64,000 nucleotides of DNA from Agelas oroides (Eukaryota; Porifera; Demospongiae; Agelasida; Agelasidae), in assembly GCA_949130485.1 (NCBI GenBank), contig OX422191.1:7007754-7071753 (forward strand), written 5' to 3'. Shown here in pieces: positions 11,641 to 22,465 of the stretch (the first letter of the stretch is position 1; each line of letters begins with the position of its first letter). A model generated the notes under the pieces. It was given only the letters and a program-made list of their open reading frames with translations, was not told the DNA's origin and made no database searches. The translations under genes were made by a program, and so were the position numbers.

Positions 11641-14600
11641 GTGGAGCCATGGTAGAATGTAGTAGAGTCATGTAGAGTCAAGTAGAGCCAAGGTAGAATG
11701 TAGTAGAGTAAAGTAGAGCCGTGGTAGAGTGTAGGAGAGTCAAGTAGAGTCACGTGGATCCATGGTAGGATGTAGTAGAGCTAAGGTAGACTGCAGTAGA
11801 GACAAGTAGAGCCAGGTCTAGCAATGATATAGTGTAGTAGAGTCAAGTAGAGCAAAGCAGAGCCATCGTAGAGTGTAGTAGAGTCAAATAGAGCCATGGT
11901 AGAATGTAGAAGATTCATGTAGTGTCAAGTAGAGCCATGGTACAATGGAGTAGAGCCATGGTAGAGTGTAGTAGAGTCAAGTAGAGCCACGGTTTCATGT
12001 AGTAGTGTCATGTAGAACCAAGTAGAGCCATGGTAGAATGTAGCAGAGTCAAGTAGAGTCACGTGGAGCCATGGTAGAATGTAGTAGAGCCAAGGTAAAA
12101 TATAGTACAGTCAGTAGAGTCAAGTAGAGCCATGGCAGAATGTAGTAGAGTCAAGTAGAGTCAAGTAGAGCCATGGTAGAATGTAGTAGAGGCATGCAGA
12201 GTGAAGTAGAACTATGGTAGAATACAGTAGAGTCATGTAGAGTGCCGTGGAGCCATGGTAGAATGTAGTAGAGACATGGTAGAGTGTAGTATATTCAAGT
12301 AGAGCCAAGTAGAGCCATGGTAGAGTGTAGTACAGTCACGTAGAGCCAAGTAGAGCCAAGGTAGGGTGTAGTGGACTCAAGTAGAGCCAAGAAGAGCCAT
12401 GGTAGAGTGAAGTAGAGTCAAGTAGAGTCAAGTAGAGCCATGGTAGAATGTAGTAGAGTCATGTAGAGTCAAGTAGAGCCATGGTAGAATGTAGTAGAAC
12501 CAGGTAGAGCCATGGTAGAGTGTAGTAGAGTCAAGTAGAGTCACGTGGATCCGTGGTGGATGTAGTAGAGCCAAGGTAGAGTGTAGTAGTGACAAGTAGA
12601 GCCAGGTCTAGCAATGATATAGTGTAGTAGAGTCAAGTAGAGCTGAGTAGAGGCATCGTAGAGTGTAGTAGAGTCAAGTAGAACCATGGTAGAATGAAGT
12701 AGAGTCATGTAGTGTCAAGTAGAGCCATTGTACAATGGAGTAGAGACATGGTAGAGTGTAGTATATTCAAGTAGAGCCAAGTAGAGCCATGGTAGAGTGT
12801 AGTACAGTCACGTAGAGCCAAGTAGAGCCAAGGTAGGGTGTAGTGGACTCAAGTAGAGCCAAGAAGAGCCATGGTAGAGTGAAGTAGAGTCAAGTAGAGT
12901 CAAGTAGAGCCATGGTAGAATGTAGTAGAGTCATGTAGAGTCAAGTAGAGCCATGGTAGAATGTAGTAGAACCAGGTAGAGCCATGGTAGAGTGTAGTAG
13001 AGTCAAGTAGAGTCACGTGGATCCGTGGTGGATGTAGTAGAGCCAAGGTAGAGTGTAGTAGTGACAAGTAGAGCCAGGTCTAGCAATGATATAGTGTAGT
13101 AGAGTCAAGTAGAGCTGAGTAGAGGCATCGTAGAGTGTAGTAGAGTCAAGTAGAGCCATGGCAGAATGTAGTAGAGTCAAGTAGAGTCAAGTAGAGCAAT
13201 GGTAGAGTGTAGTAGAGTCAAGTATTGCCAAGTAGAACCATGGTAGAGTGTAGTAGAGCCAAGTAGAGCCAAGTAGAGCAATGGGAGAATGTAGGAGAGT
13301 CAAGTAGAGTCAAGACGAGCTATGGTAGAATGTAGTAGAGGCATACAGAGTCAAGTAGAGCTATGGTAGAATGCAGTAGAGTCATGTAGAGTCAAGTAGA
13401 GCCATGGTAGAATGTAGTAGAACTAGGTAGAGCCATGGTAGAGTGTAGTAGAGTGAAGTAGAGTCACGTGGATCCGTGGTGGATGTAGTAGAGCCAAGGT
13501 AGAGTGTAGTAGAGACAAGTAGAGCCAGGTCTAGCAATGATATAGTGTAGTAGAGTCAAGTAGAGCTGAGTAGAGGCATCGTAGAGTGTAGTAGAGTCAA
13601 GTAGAACCATGGTAGAATGAAGTAGAGTCATGTAGTGTCAAGTAGAGCCATTGTACAATGGAGTAGAGACATGGTAGAGTGTAGTATATTCAAGTAGAGC
13701 CAAGTAGAGCCATGGTAGAGTGTAGTACAGTCACGTAGAGCCAAGTAGAGCCAAGGTAGGGTGTAGTGGACTCAAGTAGAGCCAAGAAGAGCCATGGTAG
13801 AGTGAAGTAGAGTCAAGTAGAGTCAAGTAGAGCCATGGTAGAATGTAGTAGAGTCATGTAGAGTCAAGTAGAGCCATGGTAGAATGTAGTAGAACCAGGT
13901 AGAGCCATGGTAGAGTGTAGTAGAGTCAAGTAGAGTCACGTGGATCCGTGGTGGATGTAGTAGAGCCAAGGTAGAGTGTAGTAGTGACAAGTAGAGCCAG
14001 GTCTAGCAATGATATAGTGTAGTAGAGTCAAGTAGAGCTGAGTAGAGGCATCGTAGAGTGTAGTAGAGTCAAGTAGAGCCATGGCAGAATGTAGTAGAGT
14101 CAAGTAGAGTCAAGTAGAGCCATGGTAGAGTGTAGTAGAGTCAAGTATTGCCAAGTAGAACCATGGTAGAGTGTAGTAGAGCCAAGTAGAGCCAAGTAGA
14201 GCAATGGGAGAATGTAGGACAGTCAAGTAGAGTCAAGACGAGCTATGGTAGAATGTAGTAGAGGCATACAGAGTCAAGTAGAGCTATGATAGAATGCAGT
14301 ACAGTCATATAGAGACAAGTAGATCTATGGTAGAATGTAGTAGAGTCAAGTAAGTAGAGCCATGGTAGAGTGTAGTAGAGTCAAATAGAGCCAAGTGGAG
14401 CTATGGTAGAGGGTAGTAGAGTCAAGTAGAGCCATGTAGAGCCATGGTAGAATCTAGAAGAGCAAGGTAGAGTCAAGTAGAGCCATGGTAGAGTGTAGGA
14501 GAGTCATGTAGTGTGAAGTAGAGCCATGATATACAATGGAGTAGAGCCATGGTAGAGTGTAGTAGAGTCAAGTAGAGCCAAGTTGAGCCATGGTAGAGTG

Positions 14601-15220
14601 TAGTAGAGGCAAGTAGAGCCATGGTAGAATGTACCAGAGTCATGTAGTGTGAAGTAGAGCCATGATATACAATGGAGTAGAGCCATGGTAGAGTATAGTA
14701 GAGCCAAGGTAGAGTGTAGTGGACTCAAGTAGAGCAAAGTAGAGCCATGGTAGAATGTAGTAGAGCCAGGTAGAGCCATGGTAGAGTGTAGTAGAGTCAA
14801 GTAGAGTCACGTGGATCCATTGTAGGATGTAGTAGCGCCAAGGTAGAGTGTAGCAGACAAGTAGAGTCAAGTAGAGCCATGGCAGAATGTAGTAGAGTCA
14901 AGTAGAGTCAAGTAGAGCCATCGTAGAATGTAGTAGAGTCAAGTAGAGCCAAGTAGAGCATGGTAGAGTGCAGTAGAGTCAAGTAGAGCCAAGTAGAGCC
15001 ATGGTAGAATGTAGTAGAGTCATGTAGTGTCAAGTAGACACATGGTACTATGGAGTAGAGCCATGGTAGAGTGCTGTAGATTCAGGTAGAGCCACGTAGA
15101 GCCACGGTAGCATGTAGTAGAGTCATGTAGAGCCATGTAGAGCCATGTAGAGCCATGGTAAAATGCAGTAGAGCCAGGTAGAGCCATGGTAGAATGCAGT
15201 ACAGTCAAGTAGAGTCACGT
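11641..15220 (+). repeat. B2 block (one subunit longer than B1)
   Basis: Tandem copy of B1. Left-flank markers are offset by 3,096 and right-flank markers by 3,568. An extra lead-in (11,641-11,886, with GCCGTGG and GACTGCAGTAG) is not matched in B1, but recurs just after B2 near 15,220-15,480. Confidence 0.87.
12266..14304 (+). repeat. 472/451-bp subrepeat array in B2
   Basis: GGATCC landmarks lie at 12,547, 13,019, 13,470 and 13,942, with spacings of 472, 451 and 472. Order: alpha, beta, alpha, then an exit beta. There is exactly one more alpha subunit than in B1, which accounts for the whole length difference between the blocks. Confidence 0.92.
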
Positions 15221-16752
15221 GGAGCCATGGTAGAATGTAGTAGAGTCATGTAGAGTCAAGTAGAGCCATGGTAGAATGTAGTAGAGTAAAGTAGAGCCGT
15301 GGTAGAGTGTAGGAGAGTCAAGTAGAGTCACGTGGATCCATGGTAGGATGTAGTAGAGCTAAGGTAGACTGCAGTAGAGACAAGTAGAGCCAGGTCTAGC
15401 AATGATATAGTGTAGTAGAGTCAAGTAGAGCAAAGCAGAGCCATCGTAGAGTGTAGTAGAGTCAAATAGAGCCATGGTAGAATGTAGTAGAGTCATGTAG
15501 TGTCAAGTAGAGCCATGGTACAATGGAGTAGACCCATGGTAGAGTGTAGTAGAGTCAAGTAGAGCCACGGTTTCATGTAGTAGTGTCATGTAGAACCAAG
15601 TAGAGCCATGGTAGAATGTAGTAGAGCCAGTAAGTGCCATGGTAGAATGCAGCAGAGTCAAGTAGAGTCACGTGGAGCCATGGTAGAATGTAGTAGAGGA
15701 AAGGTAGAATGTAGTACTGTCAAGTAGAGTCAAGTAGATCCATGGCAGAATGTAGTAGAGTCAAGTAGAGTCAAGTAGAGCAATGGTGGAATGTAGTAGA
15801 GGCATACAGAGTCAAGTAGAGCTATGGTAGAATGCAGTAGAGTCACGTAGAGTCAGGTGGAGCCATGGTAGAATGTAGTAGAGACATGGTAGAGTGTAGT
15901 AGAGTCAAGTAGAGCCAAGTAGAGCCATGGTAGAGTGTAGTAGAGTCATGTAGAGTCAAGTAGAGCTATGGTAGAGTGTAGTAGAGCCAAGTAGAGCAAT
16001 GATAGAGTGTATGTAAGTCAAGTAGGGTCAAGAAGAGCCATGGTAGAATTCAGTAGAATCATGTAGTGTGAAGTAGAGCCATGGTACAATGGAGTAGAGC
16101 CATGGTAGAGTGTAGAAGAGTCAAGTAGAGCCAAGTTGAGCCATGGTAGAGTGTAGTAGAGTCAAGTAGATCCATCGTAAAATGTAGTAGAGTCATGTAG
16201 TGTGAAGTAGAGCCATGATATACAATGGAGTAGAGCCATGGTAGAGTGTAGTAGAGTCAAGTAGAGCGAAGTAAAACCAAGGTAGAGTGTAGTGGATTCA
16301 AGTAGAGCCACGTAGAGCCATGGTGGAGTGAAGTAGAGTCAAGTAGAGTCAAGTAGAGCCATGGTAGAATGTAGTAGAGTCAAGTATTGCCAAGTAGAAC
16401 CATGGTAGAGTGTAGTAGAGCCAAGTAGAGCCAAGTAGAGCAATGGGAGAATGTAGGAGAGTCAAGTAGAGTCAAGACGAGCTACGGTAGAATGTAGTAG
16501 AGGCATACAGAATGCAGTAGATTCATATAGAGACAAGTAGATCTACGGTAGAATGTAGTAGAGTCAAGTAAGTAGAGCCATGGTAGAGTGTAGTAGAGTC
16601 AAATAGAGCCAAGTGGAGCTATGGTAGAGGGTAGTAGATTCAAGTAGAGCCATGTAGAGCCATGGTAGAATGTAGTAGAGTCATGTAGAGTCAAGTAGAG
16701 CCATGGTAGAATGTAGAAGAGCAAGATAGAGTCAAGTAGAGCCATGGTAGAG
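15221..16752 (+). repeat. Mosaic junction region between B2 and A4
   Basis: Only the GTAGA satellite is present, stitched from several families. The first part repeats the B2 lead-in (GCCGTGG near 15,296). A stretch near 15.64-15.95 kb resembles A sequence around 2.1-2.4 kb and E sequence around 42.3 kb. A GAATTC-bearing piece near 16,046 with GTAAGTCAAGTAGGG resembles the E family. From about 16,130 (GCCAAGTTGAGCC, then ATCCATCGTAAAATG) it is the tail of an A unit. Confidence 0.75.
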
Positions 16753-17361
16753 TGTAGGAGAGTCATGTAGTGTGAAGTAGAGCCATGATATACAATGGAG
16801 TAGAGCCATGGTAGAGTGTAGTAGAGTCAAGTAGAGCCAAGGTGAGCCATGGTAGAGTGTAGTAGAGGCAAGTAGAGCCATGGTAGAATGTACCAGAGTC
16901 ATGTAGTGTGAAGTAGAGCCATGATATACAATGGAGTAGAGCCATGGTAGAGTGTAGTAGAGCCAAGTAGAGCCAAGTAGAGCCAAGGTAGAGTGTAGTG
17001 GACTCAAGTAGAGCAAAGTAGAGCCATGGTAGAATGTAGTAGAGCCAGGTAGAGCCATGGTAGAGTGTAGTAGAGTCAAGCAGAGTCACGTGGATCCATT
17101 GTAGGATGTAGTAGCGCCAAGGTAGAGTGTAGCAGACAAGTAGAGTCAAGTAGAGCCATGGCAGAATGTAGTAGAGTCAAGTAGAGTCAAGTAGAGCATG
17201 GTAGAGTGCAGTAGAGTCAAGTAGAGCCAAGTAGAGCCATGGTAGAATGTAGTTGAATCATGTAGTGTCAAGTAGACACATGGTACTATGGAGTAGAGCC
17301 ATGGTAGAGTGCTGTAGATTCTGGTAGAGCCACGTAGAGCCATGGTAGAATGTAGTAGAGT

Positions 17362-17655
17362 CCTTTAGTGTCAAGTAGACACATGGTACTATGGAGTAGA
17401 GCCATGGTAGAGTGCAGTAGATTCAGGTAGAGCCACGTACAGCCACGGTAGCATGTAGTAGAGTCATGTAAAGCCAAGTAGAGTCATGGTAGAGTGTAGT
17501 AGAGTCAAGTAGAGCCAAGTAGAGCCATGGTAGAATGTAGTAGAGTCCTTTAGTGTCAAGTAGACACATGGTACTATGGAGTAGAGTCATGGTAGAGTGC
17601 AGTAGATTCAGGTAGAGCCACGTAGAGCCACGGTAGCATGTAGTAGAGTCATGTA
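17362..17655 (+). repeat. 185-bp subrepeat, two copies (A4)
   Basis: CCTTTAG markers lie at 17,362 and 17,547, exactly 185 bp apart, with the same internal ACACATGG and GTACTATGGAG markers as in A1. The second copy exits through CATGTAGACCCATG. Confidence 0.88.
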
Positions 17656-18008
17656 GACCCATGTAGAGCCATGGTAGAATGCAGTAGAGCCAGGTAGAGC
17701 CATGGTAGAATGCAGTACAGTCAAGTAGAGTCACGTGGAGCTATGGTAGAATGTAGTAGAGCCAAGGTAGAGTGTAGTACAGTGAAGTAGAGTCAAGTAG
17801 AGCCATGGTAGCATGAAGTAGAGGTATACAGAGTCAAGTTGAGCTATCGTAGAATGTAGTAGAGTCAAGTAGAGTCACACAGTGCCATGGTAGAATGTAG
17901 TAGAGACATGGTATAGGTTAGTACAGTGAAGTACAGACGAGTAGAGCCATGGTAGAGTGTAGTAGAGTCAAGTAGAGCCAAGTAGAGCCATGGTAGATTG
18001 TAGTAGAG

Positions 18009-18375
18009 TCAAGTAGAGTCAAGTAGAGCCATGGTAGAATGTAGTAGAGTCATGTAGAACCAAGTAGAGCCATGGTAGAATGTAGTAGAGCCAGGTAGAG
18101 CCAAGGTAGAATGTAGTAGAGACATGGTAGAGTGTAGTACAGTGAAGTACAGACGAGTAGAGCCATGGTAGAGTGTAGTAGAGTCAAGTAGAGTCAAGTA
18201 GAGCCATGGTAGAATGTAGTAGAGTCATGTAGAACCAAGTAGAGCCATTGTAGAATGTAGTAGAGCCAGGTAGAGCCATGGTAGAATGTAGTAGAGACAT
18301 GGTAGAGTGTAGTACAGTCAAGTAGAGACAAGTAGAGCCATGGTAGAGTGTAGTAAAGTCAAGTGGAGCCAAGTA
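18009..18375 (+). repeat. 175-bp local tandem duplication in A4
   Basis: A segment containing GTCATGTAGAACCAAG and GTAGAGCCAGG near 18,026 recurs at 18,201, 175 bp on. The CAGACGAG marker that precedes it recurs at 216 bp (17,931 and 18,147); the difference of 41 bp is one extended triplet. The duplication explains why A4-to-A5 offsets fall from 2,786 to 2,611 across this point. Confidence 0.8.
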
Positions 18376-20147
18376 GAGCTATGGTAGAGTGTAGTAGAGC
18401 CAAGTAGAGGAATGGTAGAGTGTAGGAGAGTCAAGTAGAATAAAGAAGAGGCATGGTAGTATTTAGTAGAATCATGTAGTGTCAAGTAGAGCCATGGTAA
18501 AATGTAGTAGAGCAAGGTAGTGCCATGGTAGCGTGTAGTAGAGTCAAGTAGAGTCACGTGGAGCCATGTTAGAATGTAGTAGAGCAAAGGTAGAGTGTAG
18601 TACTGTCAAGTAGAGTCAAGTAGAGCCATGGCAGAATGTAGTAGAGGCAAGTAGAGTCAAGTAGAGCAATGGTAGAATGTAGTAGAGGCATACAGAGTCA
18701 AGTAGAGCTAGGGTAGAATGCAGTAGAGTCACGTAGAGTCACATGGAGCCATGGTAGAATGTAGTAGAGACATTGTAGAGTGTAGTAGAGTCAAGTAGAG
18801 CCAAGTAGAGGCATGGTAGAGTGTAGTAGAGTCAAGTAGAGCCAAGTAGAGCCATGGTAGAATGTAGTAGAGTCATGTAGAGTCAAGTATAACCATGGTA
18901 GAATGTAGTAGAGTAAGGTAGAGCCATGGTAGAGTGTCGAAGAGTCAAGTAGAGTCAAGAAGAGGCATGGTAGCATTTAGTAGAATCGTGTAGTGTCAAG
19001 TAGAGCCATGGTAGAATGTAGCATAGCAAGGTAGAGCCATGGTAGTGTGTAGTAGAGTCAAGTAGAGTCACATGGAGCATTGTTAGAATGTAGTAATGCC
19101 AAGGTAGAGTCTAGTACCGTCAAGTAGAGCCAAGTTGAGCCATGGTAGAGTGTAGTAGAGTCAAGTAGATCCATCGTAAAATGTAGTAGAGTCATGTAGT
19201 GTGAAGTAGAGCCATGATATACAATGGATTAGAGCCATGGTAGAGTGTAGTAGAGTCAAGTAGAGCGAAGTAAAACCAAGGTAGAGTGTAGTGGATTCAA
19301 GTAGAGCCAAGTAGAGCCATGGTAGAGTGTAGTAGAGTCAAGTAGAGTCAAGTAGAGCCATGGTAGAATGTAGTAGAGTCAAGTATTGCCAAGTAGAACC
19401 ATGGTAGAGTGTAGTAGAGCCAAGTAGAGCCAAGTAGAGCAATGGGAGAATGTAGGAGAGTCAAGTAGAGTCAAGACGAGCTATGGTAGAATGTAGTAGA
19501 GGCATACAGAATGCAGTAGAGTCATATAGAGACAAGTAGATCTATGGTAGAATGTAGTAGAGTCAAGTAAGTAGAGCCATGGTAGAGTGTAGTAGAGTCA
19601 AATAGAGCCAAGTGGAGCTATGGTAGAGGGTAGTAGAGTCAAGTACAGCCATGTAGAGCCATGGTAGAATGTAGTAGAGTCATGTAGAGTCAAGTAGAGC
19701 CATGGTAGAATGTAGAAGAGCAAGGTAGAGTCAAGTAGAGCCATGGTAGAGTGTAGGAGAGTCATGTAGTGTGAAGTAGAGCCATGATATACAATGGAGT
19801 AGAGCCATGGTAGAGTGTAGTAGAGTCAAGTAGAGCCAAGGTGAGCCATGGTAGAGTGTAGTAGAGGCAAGTAGAGCCATGGTAGAATGTACCAGAGTCA
19901 TGTAGTGTGAAGTAGAGCCATGATATACAATGGAGTAGAGCCATGGTAGAGTGTAGTAGAGCCAAGTAGAGCCAAGTAGAGCCAAGGTAGAGTGTAGTGG
20001 ACTCAAGTAGAGCAAAGTAGAGCCATGGTAGAATGTAGTTGAGTCATGTAGTGTCAAGTAGACACATGGTACTATGGAGTAGAGCCATGGTAGAGTGCTG
20101 TAGATTCAGGTAGAGCCACGTAGAGCCATGGTAGAATGTAGTAGAGT

Positions 20148-20441
20148 TCTTTAGTGTCAAGTAGACACATGGTACTATGGAGTAGAGCCATGGTAGAGTG
20201 CAGTAGATTCAGGTAGAGCCACGTAGAGCCACGGTAGCATGTAGTAGAGTCATGTAAAGCCAAGTAGAGTCATGGTAGAGTGTAGTAGAGTCAAGTAGAG
20301 CCAAGTAGAGCCATGGTAGAATGTAGTAGAGTCCTTTAGTGTCAAGTAGACACATGGTACTATGGAGTAGAGCCATGGTAGAGTGCAGTAGATTCAGGTA
20401 GAGCCACGTAGAGCCACGGTAGCATGTAGTAGAGTCATGTA
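20148..20441 (+). repeat. 185-bp subrepeat, two copies (A5)
   Basis: A TCTTTAG variant marker at 20,148 is followed by CCTTTAG at 20,333, 185 bp away. The copies end in CATGTAGAGCCATG. Confidence 0.87.
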
Positions 20442-21194
20442 GAGCCATGTAGAGCCATGGTAGAATGCAGTAGAGCCAGGTAGAGCCATGGTAGAATGCA
20501 GTACAGTCAAGTAGAGTCACGTGGAGCTATGGTAGAATGTAGTAGAGCCAAGGTAGAGTGTAGTACAGTGAAGTAGAGTCAAGTAGAGCCATGGTAGCAT
20601 GAAGTAGAGGTATACAGAGTCAAGTTTAGCTATCGTAGAATGTAGTAGAGTCAAGTAGAGTCACACAGTGCCATGGTAGAATGTAGTAGAGACATGGTAG
20701 AGTGTAGTACAGTGAAGTACAGACGAGTAGAGCCATGGTAGAGTGTAGTAGAGTCAAGTAGAGCCAAGTAGAGCCATGGTAGATTGTAGTAGAGTCAAGT
20801 AGAGTCAAGTAGAGCCATGGTAGAATGTAGTAGAGTCATGTAGAACCAAGTAGAGCCATGGTAGAATGTAGTAGAGCCAGGTAGAGCCATGGTAGAATGT
20901 AGTAGAGACATGGTAGAGTGTAGTACAGTCAAGTAGAGACAAGTAGAGCCATGGTAGAGTGTAGTAAAGTCAGGTGGAGCCAAGTAGAGCTATGGTAGAG
21001 TGTAGTAGAGCCAAGTAGAGGAATGGTAGAGTGTAGGAGAGTCAAGTAGAATAAAGAAGAGGCATGGTAGCATTTAGTAGAATCATGTAGTGTCAAGTAG
21101 AGCCATGGTAAAATGTAGTAGAGCAAGGTAGTGCCATGGTAGCGTGTAGTAGAGTCAAGTAGAGTCACGTGGAGCCATGTTAGAATGTAGTAGA

Positions 21195-21400
21195 GCAAAG
21201 GTAGAGTGTAGTACTGTCAAGTAGAGTCAAGTAGAGCCATGGCAGAATGTAGTAGAGTCAAGTAGAGTCACGTGGAGCCATGTTAGAATGTAGTAGAGCA
21301 AAGGTAGAGTGTAGTACTGTCAAGTAGAGTCAAGTAGAGCCATGGCAGAATGTAGTAGAGGCAAGTAGAGTCAAGTAGAGCAATGGTAGAATGTAGTAGA
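21195..21400 (+). repeat. 103-bp tandem duplication in A5
   Basis: GCAAAGGTAGAGTG at 21,195 recurs at 21,298. The duplicated piece includes GTACTGTCAAG, CATGGCAGAATG and CACGTGGAGCCATGTTAG. No other A copy has it. It accounts exactly for the change of inter-unit offset from 2,611 to 2,714 (A4 to A5) and back to 2,611 (A5 to A6) across this point. Confidence 0.92.
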
Positions 21401-22465
21401 GGCATACAGAGTCAAGTAGAGCTAGGGTAGAATGCAGTAGAGTCACGTAGAGTCACATGGAGCCATGGTAGAATGTAGTAGAGACATTGTAGAGTGTAGT
21501 AGAGTCAAGTAGAGCCAAGTAGAGGCATGGTAGAGTGTAGTAGAGTCAAGTAGAGCCAAGTAGAGCCATGGTAGAATGTAGTAGAGTCATGTAGAGTCAA
21601 GTATAACCATGGTAGAATGTAGTAGAGTAAGGTAGAGCCATGGTAGAGTGTCGAAGAGTCAAGTAGAGTCAAGAAGAGGCATGGTAGCATTTAGTAGAAT
21701 CGTGTAGTGTCAAGTAGAGCCATGGTAGAATGTAGCATAGCAAGGTAGAGCCATGGTAGTGTGTAGTAGAGTCAAGTAGAGTCACATGGAGCATTGTTAG
21801 AATGTAGTAGTGCCAAGGTAGAGTCTAGTACCGTCAAGTAGAGCCAAGTTGAGCCATGGTAGAGTGTAGTAGAGTCAAGTAGATCCATCGTAAAATGTAG
21901 TAGAGTCATGTAGTGTGAAGTAGAGCCATGATATACAATGGATTAGAGCCATGGTAGAGTGTAGTAGAGTCAAGTAGAGCGAAGTAAAACCAAGGTAGAG
22001 TGTAGTGGATTCAAGTAGAGCCAAGTAGAGTCATGGTATAGTGTAGTAGAGTCAAGTAGAGTCAAGTAGAGCCATGGTAGAATGTAGTAGAGTCAAGTAT
22101 TGCCAAGTAGAACCATGGTAGAGTGTAGTAGAGCCAAGTAGAGCCAAGTAGAGCAATGGGAGAATGTAGGAGAGTCAAGTAGAGTCAAGACGAGCTATGG
22201 TAGAATGTAGTAGAGGCATACAGAATGCAGTAGAGTCATATAGAGACAAGTAGATCTATGGTAGAATGTAGTAGAGTCAAGTAAGTAGAGCCATGGTAGA
22301 GTGTAGTAGAGTCAAATAGAGCCAAGTGGAGCTATGGTAGAGGGTAGTAGAGTCAAGTAGAGCCATGTAGAGCCATGGTAGAATGTAGTAGAGTCATGTA
22401 GAGTCAAGTAGAGCCATGGTAGAATGTAGAAGAGCAAGGTAGAGTCAAGTAGAGCCATGGTAGAG

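Larger units (their letters stand above)
16753..19751 (+). repeat. HOR unit A4 (2,999 bp)
   Basis: A-family unit between TGTAGGAGAG landmarks at 16,753 and 19,752. It lacks the 364-bp duplication of A1 and A2, carries two 185-bp subrepeats, and has its own local duplication of about 175 bp near 18.0-18.3 kb. It shares ancestral states with A1 and A2 at the TTGAGCTATCG and CAAGTGGAGCC sites, but the GATTAGAGCC variant with A2 and A5. Confidence 0.88.
19752..22465 (+). repeat. HOR unit A5 (2,714 bp)
   Basis: A-family unit between TGTAGGAGAG landmarks at 19,752 and 22,466. Markers downstream keep the constant 2,714 offset into A6 until the 103-bp insertion described separately. It is shorter than A4 because of a deletion of about 213 bp near 20.04 kb (AATGTAGTTGAGTCATG follows GCAAAGTAGAGCC directly) and loss of the 175-bp duplication. 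The first 185-class copy has TTCTTTAG where others have TCCTTTAG, shared only with A6. Confidence 0.9.
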
